From a candidate division TA06 bacterium JGI_Cruoil_03_38_101 (lineage in GTDB: Bacteria; Hydrothermota; UBA3072), in assembly GCA_002215665.1 (NCBI GenBank), contig NGFL01000004.1, positions 1 to 33,227 of the forward strand: DNA of 33,227 nt, written 5' to 3'. Below the pieces are notes generated by a model. The model was not told the DNA's origin. It saw only the letters and a program-made list of their open reading frames with translations, and ran no database searches. This document shows positions 1 through 7,682 of this stretch, piece by piece. A program made the translations under genes and the position numbers. The number at the start of each line of letters is the position of its first letter. Within the stretch, counting starts at the first letter, position 1.

Positions 1-100
1 GAAAAACTCTAAAAATGCTTACATTGATTCAATAGAAGTCGAAATCTCCCTTGTATTACTAAAGAGACCTACCACTGATTAAAATTTTTAGAAAGAGAAG

Positions 101-128
101 TTGACAAATGAGAGTAATTGATTATTTT
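101..128 (+). promoter_or_regulatory. putative sigma70-type promoter (distal) upstream of the first ORF
   Basis: TTGACA (101-106), 16-nt spacer, TATTTT (123-128). Confidence 0.4.
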
Positions 129-178
129 AATGATAGACAGCAAGAATCGCTCAACTTAGGTTTTTATAAAAAAAATAG

Positions 179-208
179 TTGACAAAAGAGATTTATATGT
201 GATAATAT
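179..208 (+). promoter_or_regulatory. putative sigma70-type promoter (proximal) upstream of the first ORF
   Basis: TTGACA (179-184), 17-18 nt spacer, ATAATAT (202-208); followed by AAAAGGAGG before the ATG at 269. Confidence 0.6.
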
Positions 209-268
209 ATATTAATGGGCAATATTTATTAACCGTTCCATTAAGGAACAAAACAAAAGGAGGTCTTT

Positions 269-2752
269 ATGCGTAAAGGGGTAATGTTGTTAGTTTTACC
301 AATATTGTTTCTCTCTATTTCAGGTGCTATGCATCCAAATTCACCGAGAGTAATAAAAAAGAGGGTTATCCAAAAGACGAGGTCTGTCACTGTGAAAAAT
401 AGAGGTATTTCAACTACAGATGCCAGATTAATAAATCCTGTTAAAAAAACAGAACCTGTTATTACCAAGTATCTATCTGTTTCTAAGGAGGCAAGTGGTG
501 TCTCTAAAGCATCAGGAAGTGCATATTCTGTAAAGGGCACAAAGTATGCCAACACTATTGACTCCTTCCCTGCACCGAGAACGCAGAATACTGGTCTTGA
601 ATGGGATGGTAGATACCTTTGGCTTATCTCACGTAATGGTTATGGTGTTGCAGCAACAGTAAATGCCCTTGACCCAGAGGATGGCTCTGTTTACACAACC
701 TGGGATATGCCCACAACAGGGAATTGTACGGGTGTAGGCTTTGTAAATGACATTATGTATGTTGCTGATCGGACAAATGGGATGATAAGGAAGGTAACAA
801 AGGCAGGGACACTCATTGCCAGTTATGCTGGTCCTGGTGGAACAGGTATGAGGGGTGTAAGCAGTGATGGACAGTATCTCTATATTTCCTCAATAGCTGG
901 GGATACACTCTTCAAGGTAGATACATTAATGAATATTCTGACTCAGTGGTACATTGGTGGTATTGGTGGCTGGGCTATGGATAGGGCTATGGATATTGCC
1001 TATGTAGGAAAGGATGGAACAATGTGGATTTTAGACGACGATGATAACCTGCTTAAACAGATGGATATCAGCGGTGGGACACCTGTTCTTTTGAATTCCT
1101 ATACACTCCCCGGGAACCCTTCGAGTAACGTAGTTGAGGGTATTGCCTTTGATGGGAGCGATATGTGGTTCAATACTTTCCTTGGTGACCAGATATACAG
1201 GATAGATGTAGGATATTCCCACTCAAGAATTGCTCTTTTCCAGGATAGAGAACCCTGGACTTTTAGGTCAAATAAGGATATTCTCTACGCAAACGGGATT
1301 CCATTTAAGGTATTCACATCTGGCGATATGGGTACTGCTGACCTATCCATCTATACAAAGGTAATCATCAGCAGCCAGCAGCCTGGCAGTTTATATCAGC
1401 ATATTGAAGCAAACAGAACCTGGTGGGAGAGTTGGATTTCAGCTGGTGGCGTTTTTGAATTGAATGGCGCAGAATTGACTGTTGATGACTGGTCAGGTCT
1501 TGTAATGCCCGGTGGATTTACCAGTTACTTTCAGGCGAATGATACTGTAAACATCGTTTCTTCCTGGCATCCTATTGTAAATAATCCAAATTATATAACT
1601 GATACTACCCTCAACAGCTGGAACTTTTCTACCCATGGGTATCTTGTAAATTTACCCCTTGATGCATACGAGATAATAAGGGACAGTATCCCTGACGAGC
1701 CTGCAACAGCAATTTTTAGATTTGGTGATGGGGGTGTAATAGCAACGATGCAGACTTTGGAATTTGCATATGCATATGGTTACTCATTTATCCTTGAGAA
1801 TATGATTCTCTACTGGGATAAAGGTGTATCCCCGAATGTACTTATGGCAATTTCAGATTATGACCAGCCAGATACACGTAACTCATTGATGGGATATCTA
1901 GATATAGGGAATGTAGACCATATGAATACGCATAATTATACCCCTACTATGAAGGATCTTTCCTTATACGATGTAATATTCACCTGGCCAAATTATTCGC
2001 ATCTGGACAAAGATGCACTTGGTGATACGCTTGCCGCATTTGTAGATGCTGGTAAATGTGTCATTACCTGTGGGTTTTCCTGGTACACTCAGGGAAATTC
2101 CCTCGGTGGTGCAATAATGACACCAACATATAATCCATTCAACTCACCAACTGGTGGCAACCATTTTGCTGCAGCAAACCTTGGATGGTATAACTCCTCC
2201 CATCCCATAATGAGCGGTGTAACAAGTGTCTCAGATCGATTCAGGGATTCACTTGCTATAAATCCAGGTGCAGATTCTGTCGCAAAGTGGGATGACGGTG
2301 AGTGGTTCATAGGGACAATGGATGCCCCATATCCAGCTGGTGGTGTTATTGGGTTTAACGGAGTTCCTGAGGATTACGGATACTGGACTGGAGATATGAT
2401 GCTTCTCCTTCACAATGCCATTACTTGGGCAGAGGCTTCAGGTATAGATGATAATCCCATAGTATCCATTGATAAAAATTTAAGGATTCTGAAGGTCTCT
2501 CCCAATCCATTTATCCATTCAACAGAGATATACTTTGAGATTCCCAACACTGGCAATGTTGAATTTAAGATATTCAATGTCGTAGGACAGAGAATCGCAA
2601 ATTACAAGCAGATTGAGAATACAGCAGGCAGAAAAAGTTTTGTCTGGGACGGGAGAAATAAAAAAGGTAATCCTGTCTCCTCGGGTGTATATTTTTACAG
2701 CATTGAATTGAATGGCGATAGGGTAACAGGGAAAATTACTGCTATAAGGTAA
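269..2752 (+). CDS. secreted protein with beta-propeller-like N-terminal region and Por/T9SS-type (FlgD-like) C-terminal sorting domain
   Basis: Signal peptide MRKGVMLLVLPILFLSISGA; propeller-like repeats (LEWDGRYLWLISRNG, GVSSDGQYLYISS, GIAFDGSDMWFN); C-terminus KVSPNPFIHSTEIYFEIPNTGNVEFKIFNVVGQRI...WDGRNKKGNPVSSGVYFYSIELNG typical of type A T9SS/FlgD-like tails; RBS aaaggagg. Confidence 0.85.
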   Translation: MRKGVMLLVLPILFLSISGAMHPNSPRVIKKRVIQKTRSVTVKNRGISTTDARLINPVKKTEPVITKYLSVSKEASGVSKASGSAYSVKGTKYANTIDSFPAPRTQNTGLEWDGRYLWLISRNGYGVAATVNALDPEDGSVYTTWDMPTTGNCTGVGFVNDIMYVADRTNGMIRKVTKAGTLIASYAGPGGTGMRGVSSDGQYLYISSIAGDTLFKVDTLMNILTQWYIGGIGGWAMDRAMDIAYVGKDGTMWILDDDDNLLKQMDISGGTPVLLNSYTLPGNPSSNVVEGIAFDGSDMWFNTFLGDQIYRIDVGYSHSRIALFQDREPWTFRSNKDILYANGIPFKVFTSGDMGTADLSIYTKVIISSQQPGSLYQHIEANRTWWESWISAGGVFELNGAELTVDDWSGLVMPGGFTSYFQANDTVNIVSSWHPIVNNPNYITDTTLNSWNFSTHGYLVNLPLDAYEIIRDSIPDEPATAIFRFGDGGVIATMQTLEFAYAYGYSFILENMILYWDKGVSPNVLMAISDYDQPDTRNSLMGYLDIGNVDHMNTHNYTPTMKDLSLYDVIFTWPNYSHLDKDALGDTLAAFVDAGKCVITCGFSWYTQGNSLGGAIMTPTYNPFNSPTGGNHFAAANLGWYNSSHPIMSGVTSVSDRFRDSLAINPGADSVAKWDDGEWFIGTMDAPYPAGGVIGFNGVPEDYGYWTGDMMLLLHNAITWAEASGIDDNPIVSIDKNLRILKVSPNPFIHSTEIYFEIPNTGNVEFKIFNVVGQRIANYKQIENTAGRKSFVWDGRNKKGNPVSSGVYFYSIELNGDRVTGKITAIR

Positions 2753-2753
2753 T

Positions 2754-2783
2754 AAAAAAGGGTGGGGAAACCCACCCTTTTTT
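2754..2783. terminator. bidirectional intrinsic terminator
   Basis: AAAAAAGGGTGGG-GAAA-CCCACCCTTTTTT: perfect 13-bp stem with GAAA tetraloop and flanking A/T tracts, between the stop of the 827-aa ORF and the convergent trpS fragment. Confidence 0.92.
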
Positions 2784-2799
2784 ATTTATTTTATCTAAT

Positions 2800-3228
2800 T
2801 TACCATAGTGACATATGTTCCCTTACGATCTTCATTGTTTCTGAGGCTGCCTTTCGTGCCTTAGCCGCTCCATCCTTTAATATTCCTGTTATATCTAATG
2901 CCTCTACTTCTTGTCTCTTTTTTCTTATGGGTTCAAGAAACTTATTCAGCATCCGCGATGTCTCTTTTTTACACTCTACACAACCGATCTTTCCTGCCTT
3001 ACATCCTTTTTTTATTTCTTTAGAACCTTCCGGGTCAAGTATTTTCCTGTATGCAAACACCACACATCCCTCAGGGTGTCCTGGGTCATCCTTCTTGATT
3101 TTCACAGGGTCTGTAAATGCCTGCATAACCTTCTTTTCCACAGTCTTCTCATCATCTGTGAGGAAAATAGCATTATTCATCGATTTGGACATTCTCTTGC
3201 CATCCATCCCAGGTACCCTTAAAAATAA
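2800..3228 (-). pseudogene. trpS: 5'-truncated tryptophanyl-tRNA synthetase (C-terminal part only)
   Basis: RVPGMDGKRMSKSMNNAIFLTDDEKTVEKKVMQAFTDPVKIKKDDPGHPEGCVVFAYRKIL is TrpRS-like with the KMSKS signature (RMSKS). The Rossmann-fold N-terminal half (HIGH-type motif) is absent and replaced by unrelated repeat sequence. Confidence 0.85.
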
Positions 3229-3444
3229 GGGGACGGGGGTTGACATTTTGGCACTACCATTTGACATTATATGAATTAGTGATATTATTAATATATATGG
3301 AGAAAACCTTAAATTCACTAAAAGATAAAACAGGGCTAACAAATAGAGAACTGATAGAATACCCATCATCTGGCCACCTATACAAGAGAGAACAAAAGTC
3401 CACATTAAAATCCCAAAAATATGTCCAACTTTTGGGGTGCACTT
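3229..3444 (+). repeat. MITE-like repeat copy A (or IS remnant)
   Basis: 3229-3345 aligns with 5444-5560 at high identity (shared core GGCACTACCATTTGACATTATATGAATTAGTGATATTATTA). Both copies also end with GGGT[G/A]CACTT (3435-3444 and 5559-5568). Confidence 0.7.
3261..3288 (+). promoter_or_regulatory. putative promoter inside repeat copy A
   Basis: TTGACA (3261-3266), 16-nt spacer, TATTAT (3283-3288); conserved in copy B. Confidence 0.5.
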
Positions 3445-3472
3445 CCCACTCTTTCACTTCATCATCTATCAT
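3445..3472 (-). pseudogene. 5' stub of a HEPN-domain gene (partner of the MNT gene), truncated at an IS-like end
   Basis: ATG overlaps the MNT stop codon (ATGA, 3469-3472) and encodes MIDDEVKEW, like the N-terminus of HEPN proteins. The frame then runs into the IS-end-like sequence GTGCACCCCAAAAGTTGGAC. Confidence 0.55.
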
Positions 3473-3783
3473 AATGTTACCCCCGTTTCCAACGCTTCCT
3501 TTAACACACTATCAATTCTTTTTAAGTGGACAGGTATATCATCTTCAGATTTCACAATAATGTCAGTATCTATTTCCATTTGAGCCAGCTGTTTTCTTAT
3601 AATACTTTCATACTGGAATTTTTCTTTAATATTTAGATTATTTTTTATTATCACCAAAATGTCATAATCACTTTGAGTTTTAAAATCTTTCCTACTTCTT
3701 GACCCAAATAAGATAACCCTGCAATCAGGAAAAATATTTTTTATAACTTCCTTTATTTTTAACAGGTTTTCATCTTTGACCAT
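3469..3783 (-). CDS. MNT-type minimal nucleotidyltransferase (antitoxin-like component of an MNT/HEPN module)
   Basis: VILFGSRSRKDFKTQSDYDILVII matches the GSxxx...DxD nucleotidyltransferase signature; 104 aa. Confidence 0.82.
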   Translation of the reverse strand: MVKDENLLKIKEVIKNIFPDCRVILFGSRSRKDFKTQSDYDILVIIKNNLNIKEKFQYESIIRKQLAQMEIDTDIIVKSEDDIPVHLKRIDSVLKEALETGVTL

Positions 3784-3825
3784 AATTATCTCCTTCCTAT
3801 ATTACCTTCAACCTAACAAAGGAGG

Positions 3826-4000
3826 TTGTACCCAAAAGTTGTACCACTTTGAGATGTTTTTTTGTGGACTTCAGGGATTCTTTCTGACTTTATCATCACT
3901 TCTAATTCAGGATTCCTTCTCTTCATTTGATATCCTTTTTTTAATATAATTCAATGGAGTTTTATAGTCAAGGCTAGAATGAAAAGTGTCAAGGGGTTGG
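3826..4000 (-). mobile_element. remnant of an IS with rve integrase core (IS3/IS481-like): terminal sequence plus transposase C-terminus
   Basis: Minus strand about 4000-3908 reads QPLDTFHSSLDYKTPLNYIKKRISNEEKES*, like the rve C-terminal (HSSLGYKTPxEY) region. End-like sequence TTGTACCCAAAAGTTGTACCAC lies at 3826-3847. Confidence 0.65.
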
Positions 4001-4116
4001 GTTAATTTTTTCTTTTTTACCTCCTTTTTAAGTTAGACTTGCAAAGGTTCACTCTTTGTATTATATTTTTATTGCTTATTCTTCTTTAGATGTCCGCGCC
4101 ATATTTTATTTGATTG

Positions 4117-4190
4117 AAGGCCGGTCCCCTATTCTTGAAGAGAGCGCGAGGAATTTCCTCCGCTAGGCCTGACAGAGGGCAACCGGCCTT
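4117..4190. other. strong nested inverted repeat, potentially a structured RNA
   Basis: AAGGCCGGT (4117-4125) pairs with ACCGGCCTT (4182-4190). Inner hairpin AGCG(C)GAGG-AATTT-CCTCCGCT at 4143-4164. Confidence 0.6.
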
Positions 4191-4314
4191 TATTATTTTC
4201 CTCATCTATTTCTATATATGGCCTCTTCTCTTTTAGTATTTTGTATGTTACCGTGGCTAACTTACGTGCTGATGCTACACTTGCTGCCTGAACCCTTGGG
4301 GGGAGGGAAGACAC
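4129..4314 (-). pseudogene. C-terminal fragment of an IS110/IS1111-like transposase
   Basis: RVQAASVASARKLATVTYKILKEKRPY resembles the C-terminal (transposase_20) end of IS110/IS116/IS902-family transposases; N-terminal DEDD domain absent. Confidence 0.5.
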
Positions 4315-4641
4315 TTTTCATTATAATTCTTGAAATGTGAAAAGGTTGACATTTTGTTAAATGGGAACGGGAGTTGACTTCTTGACGTTTAATTACGACT
4401 GAAGGCAGGAGATAGACTCACTTTGTCTATTTGTTAATTTAAGATTCCTAATTTGCTAGTATAAACTGAATGCTATGAACTGTTCTCAAATATCGACTCA
4501 AGACTGCTGACTATGTTTCTCCCTAATCCATACATACACTCGCCATGTTCTCTTCTAATCCTTACTCAGAACCTAGCACTCAGTACACAGCACTCACCCC
4601 CCTTGCCTAAATTCCATTTTTCCTTATGTTTAAGTAACAAA

Positions 4642-4854
4642 ATGATAAAAAATTCTAAGCTAATTCGAAAATTAGAGAGAGAGCTTATACGGAAGGAGAA
4701 GATTGATGTGGTGAGGAATTTCCAGATAGTTGAAGCTCTGTACATTGAAGCATTTGAGTTGGGAATCTTTCCCCCCAAAAATCCTCTTGATGGATTAAAG
4801 ACAGATATAAAAATCGCAAAAGTGGTGAATAATGTTCAGGAAGCTTCTAAATAA
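4642..4854 (+). CDS. small conserved-looking protein upstream of a nucleotidyltransferase (possible antitoxin/partner)
   Basis: 70 aa from ATG at 4642 (MIKNSKLIRKLERELIRKEKIDVVRNFQIVEALYIEAFELGIFPPKNPLDGLKTDIKIAKVVNNVQEASK); 3' end overlaps the next ORF by 23 nt. The longer ORF start at 4513 is probably not used. Confidence 0.65.
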   Translation: MIKNSKLIRKLERELIRKEKIDVVRNFQIVEALYIEAFELGIFPPKNPLDGLKTDIKIAKVVNNVQEASK

Positions 4855-5383
4855 AATATCAAATGAATTAGATAAACATAAAATACCCTATATGGTGATA
4901 GGCGGGCAGGCTGTTCTACTGTATGGAGAACCAAGATTAACCAAAGATATTGATATCACTCTTGATATGGGAATTGAAGGTTATCCTAAAGTTAAGGAAG
5001 TTATTGAAAATCTATTTTTCAGAATATTAGTGGATAATCCTGAAGAATTCTTAAAAAAAACCATGGTATTACCAACGATAGAAGAGAAATCAGGTGTAAG
5101 AATTGATTTTATTTTTTCTTTTTCTCCATATGAAAAACAGGCGATTGGAAGTGCAATTGATGTAAAAATTAATAATAAAATGGTTAAATTTGCATCGCTT
5201 GAAGATGTTATTATTCATAAAATAATTGCCAGTAGAGCAAGAGACATAGAAGATGTAAAAACAATCCTTTTAAAAAACCCTGATTATAATTCAAAATATA
5301 TCTATAAATGGTTAGGTGAATTTGATAAATCCTTAGATGAAAAATTCTCAAATGTGTTTAAGAAAGTTGAAAAAGAAATATGA
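4832..5383 (+). CDS. nucleotidyltransferase-fold protein (AbiEii/MenT-like, toxin-like)
   Basis: IPYMVIGGQAVLLYGEPRLTKDIDITLDMG: GG..(L)YG..R.T.DID motif typical of AbiEii/MNT-like nucleotidyltransferases; 183 aa. Confidence 0.75.
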   Translation: MFRKLLNKISNELDKHKIPYMVIGGQAVLLYGEPRLTKDIDITLDMGIEGYPKVKEVIENLFFRILVDNPEEFLKKTMVLPTIEEKSGVRIDFIFSFSPYEKQAIGSAIDVKINNKMVKFASLEDVIIHKIIASRARDIEDVKTILLKNPDYNSKYIYKWLGEFDKSLDEKFSNVFKKVEKEI

Positions 5384-5436
5384 AAATCCAAAAATTCGAA
5401 GATATCCAGGCATGGCAGAAATCCAGAGCAGAGAAG
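5380..5436 (+). pseudogene. 5' stub of a four-helix-bundle protein gene (23S rRNA intervening-sequence protein family), truncated by repeat copy B
   Basis: ATG at 5380 overlaps the nucleotidyltransferase stop (ATGA) and encodes MKIQKFEDIQAWQKSRA, like the N-terminus of S23/TIGR02436 proteins. It then runs into repeat copy B and stops at 5541. Confidence 0.6.
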
Positions 5437-5443
5437 GTTGAAA

Positions 5444-5568
5444 GGACAGGGGCTGACATTTGGCACTACCATTTGACATTATATGAATTAGTGATATTAT
5501 TAGTATATATAGAGGAAAACCTTGAATTCATTGAAAGATAAAACAAAGCTAACAAATAGGGTACACTT
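5444..5568 (+). repeat. MITE-like repeat copy B
   Basis: GGACAGGGGCTGACATTTGGCACTACCATTTGACATTATATGAATTAGTGATATTATTAGTATATATAGAGGAAAACC..., near-identical to copy A; shorter between the shared left block and the GGGTACACTT right end. Confidence 0.7.
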
Positions 5569-5667
5569 ATGGGGTCAAATCTTCTTTGAAAATACCTCTG
5601 TAACCCATTTATCAGAACTTGCTGATGTGCTTTATATGGATGGTTTTTTATTTTAAGTTAAATTATT

Positions 5668-7449
5668 TTACGTTTCTGCAGGGGAATGCTTATTTTCTAT
5701 TAAAAAACTTCCAATAAGAAGATAGTCCATTTCGGTTTGCTGGAAACAATGATAAGCATCCTCAGGTGTGCAAACGATTGGTTCTCCCCTTACATTAAAG
5801 GAGGTATTTATAACTATAGGGCAACCATATTTCTCTTTAAATTTTTTTATAATCTGATAATAAAGAGGGTTGTCTTCCTCCTTGACGGTTTGAATCCGTG
5901 AAGAATAATCCACATGGGTAACTGCTGGAATACTGGAACGAACAACATTCAATTTATCAAGCCCTGAGAGATTACGCTCCTCTTTGGATAATTTCCGGCG
6001 AACTTCCTTTTTCATCGGGAGTGCGAGAAGCATATAAGGACTTTCTTTATCAATCTCAAAGTATTCACTAGCATATTCTTTTAGAATTGAAGGAGCAAAG
6101 GGTCGAAAACTCTCCCGGAATTTAATCTTCTGATTTATCCTTCTTTGCATCGTTGGAGATCGAGCATCAGCAAGAATCGAACGATTTCCTAAAGCTCTGG
6201 GGCCAAACTCCATTCGTCCTTGAAATAGCCCTATCACTTTTTGCCTGGCAATCAAGTCTGCAATCTTTTCAGGAATCTCTTCTTTTGACAATTCCTTGAA
6301 GGGTATGTTGTTTCTCTTTAGGTAAGAGCGATTATATGAATCATCAAATTCTGGGCCTAAATAAGACCCTTGTTGAAAATCATTTTTACCATTTGCTATT
6401 CTCTTGTTTCCTAAATACTGATACCAGAGAAATAAGGCCGCACCCAAAGCTCCACCTGAATCTCCTGCTGCAGGCTGTATCCAGATATTTTCAAATGGAC
6501 CAATTCGTAAAATTTTTCCATTGGCAATACAATTCAAGGCAACTCCTCCAGCCAAGCACAAATTTTTAGCATGGGTTTCTTTATGGATAAATCTTGCCAT
6601 ACGCATTATTATTTCCTCTAAAACTTCCTGGATTGAACGAGCTAAATCCATATATTGTTGGGTTATTTGAGAACCTAACTTTCGAGGTGGGAAACCGAAT
6701 AAATCCTCAAATCTCCTGTTAATCATTCTTAACCCAACACAATAATTGAAATATTTCATATTTAATCTAAAAGAGCCGTCTTTTTTCAAATCTATTAACT
6801 CGGAGAGTATTAAATCCTTATATCTGGGTTCGCCATACGGTGCTAAACCCATCATTTTATATTCACCCGAGTTAACTCTGAACCCTGTATAATAGGTAAA
6901 GGCAGAATATAAAAGACCCAGGGAATGGGGAAATTGAATTTCCGAAAGGATTTGTATTTCATTCCCTTTGCCTACTCCATAGCAAGTTGTCGTCCATTCA
7001 CCAACGCCATCTACTGAAAGAAAGGCTGCTTCTTTGAAGGGAGAAGGAAAGAAAGCAGACGCAGCATGAGATTCATGATGCTGTGTGAACATTATTTCCC
7101 CATCATAGTTAAGTTCTCTACCGATAAGTTCTTTGATCCATATTTTCTTTTTCACCCACTGTGGAATTGCTATTATGAAGGAACGAATTCCAACTGGAGC
7201 ATAAGCAAGATAACTCTGTAGAATTCTCTCAAACTTTAGAAAAGGCTTGTCGTAAAAAACAACAAAATCTAAATCATTTCCATTCAGTCCATTCTCCTTT
7301 AAGCAGCTTTTTATAGCATTTCTGGGAAATGAAAAATCATGTTTTATACGTGTATAACGCTCTTCCTCAGCGGCAAAAGTTATTTTTCCATCCTGAACAA
7401 GACATGCCGCACTGTCATGGTAGAATGCTGAAATTCCAAGAATATTCAT
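5668..7449 (-). CDS. carbamoyltransferase, NodU/CmcH family (SxtI-like)
   Basis: MNILGISAFYHDSAACLVQDGKITFAAEEERYTRIKHD... FGPRALGNRSILADAR... VINTSFNVRGEPIVCTPEDA: hallmark NodU/CmcH sequence; 593 aa. Confidence 0.95.
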   Translation of the reverse strand: MNILGISAFYHDSAACLVQDGKITFAAEEERYTRIKHDFSFPRNAIKSCLKENGLNGNDLDFVVFYDKPFLKFERILQSYLAYAPVGIRSFIIAIPQWVKKKIWIKELIGRELNYDGEIMFTQHHESHAASAFFPSPFKEAAFLSVDGVGEWTTTCYGVGKGNEIQILSEIQFPHSLGLLYSAFTYYTGFRVNSGEYKMMGLAPYGEPRYKDLILSELIDLKKDGSFRLNMKYFNYCVGLRMINRRFEDLFGFPPRKLGSQITQQYMDLARSIQEVLEEIIMRMARFIHKETHAKNLCLAGGVALNCIANGKILRIGPFENIWIQPAAGDSGGALGAALFLWYQYLGNKRIANGKNDFQQGSYLGPEFDDSYNRSYLKRNNIPFKELSKEEIPEKIADLIARQKVIGLFQGRMEFGPRALGNRSILADARSPTMQRRINQKIKFRESFRPFAPSILKEYASEYFEIDKESPYMLLALPMKKEVRRKLSKEERNLSGLDKLNVVRSSIPAVTHVDYSSRIQTVKEEDNPLYYQIIKKFKEKYGCPIVINTSFNVRGEPIVCTPEDAYHCFQQTEMDYLLIGSFLIENKHSPAET

Positions 7450-7520
7450 TTTCTCAGGGGCTCTTTAGTAAGCTCTGGGATTCTCTTAAGATAATTAACT
7501 CTTTTTAACATTTATTTCAA

Positions 7521-7682
7521 TTAAAACAATGTATAGACAAAAGGCAGTAAAATACCTGAACCTTCGGTAAAGATAATGAGAACACCTATAAGAACCAGAA
7601 AAAGGACTATCGGTATTAACCACCATTTTCTTCTTTCAATTAAAAAACCCCAGAGCTCCTTTACTATACTCAATTTACCCAC
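7521..7682 (-). CDS. DUF5989 / SxtK-like small membrane protein
   Basis: Not in the supplied ORF track. From GTG at 7682 I read MGKLSIVKELWGFLIERRKWWLIPIVLFLVLIGVLIIFTEGSGILLPFVYTLF* (53 aa). Overlaps the SGNH gene end by 8 nt. KELWxFLxxRKKWWLxPIxxxL is characteristic of DUF5989. Confidence 0.88.
   Translation of the reverse strand: MGKLSIVKELWGFLIERRKWWLIPIVLFLVLIGVLIIFTEGSGILLPFVYTLF

Noticed and set aside
2762-3274. 170-aa plus-strand ORF opposite the trpS fragment
   Set aside because: Antisense of the TrpRS-like reading frame; starts inside the terminator; no protein-like motif.
3240-3560. 106-aa plus-strand ORF starting in repeat copy A
   Set aside because: Runs through the repeat, the IS-like end and antisense of the MNT gene; not a real single gene, although its MEKTLNSLKDKTGLTNREL part may be a transposase relic.
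4560-4612. Degenerate short tandem pattern (CTAGCACTCAGTACACAGCACTCA) before the 70-aa ORF
   Set aside because: Too short and irregular to call a CRISPR or functional repeat; likely decayed intergenic sequence.
5573-5656. Short frame GQIFFENTSVTHLSELADVLYMDGFLF* downstream of repeat copy B
   Set aside because: Looks protein-like but is too short and has no start or family I can name; possibly a C-terminal relic.
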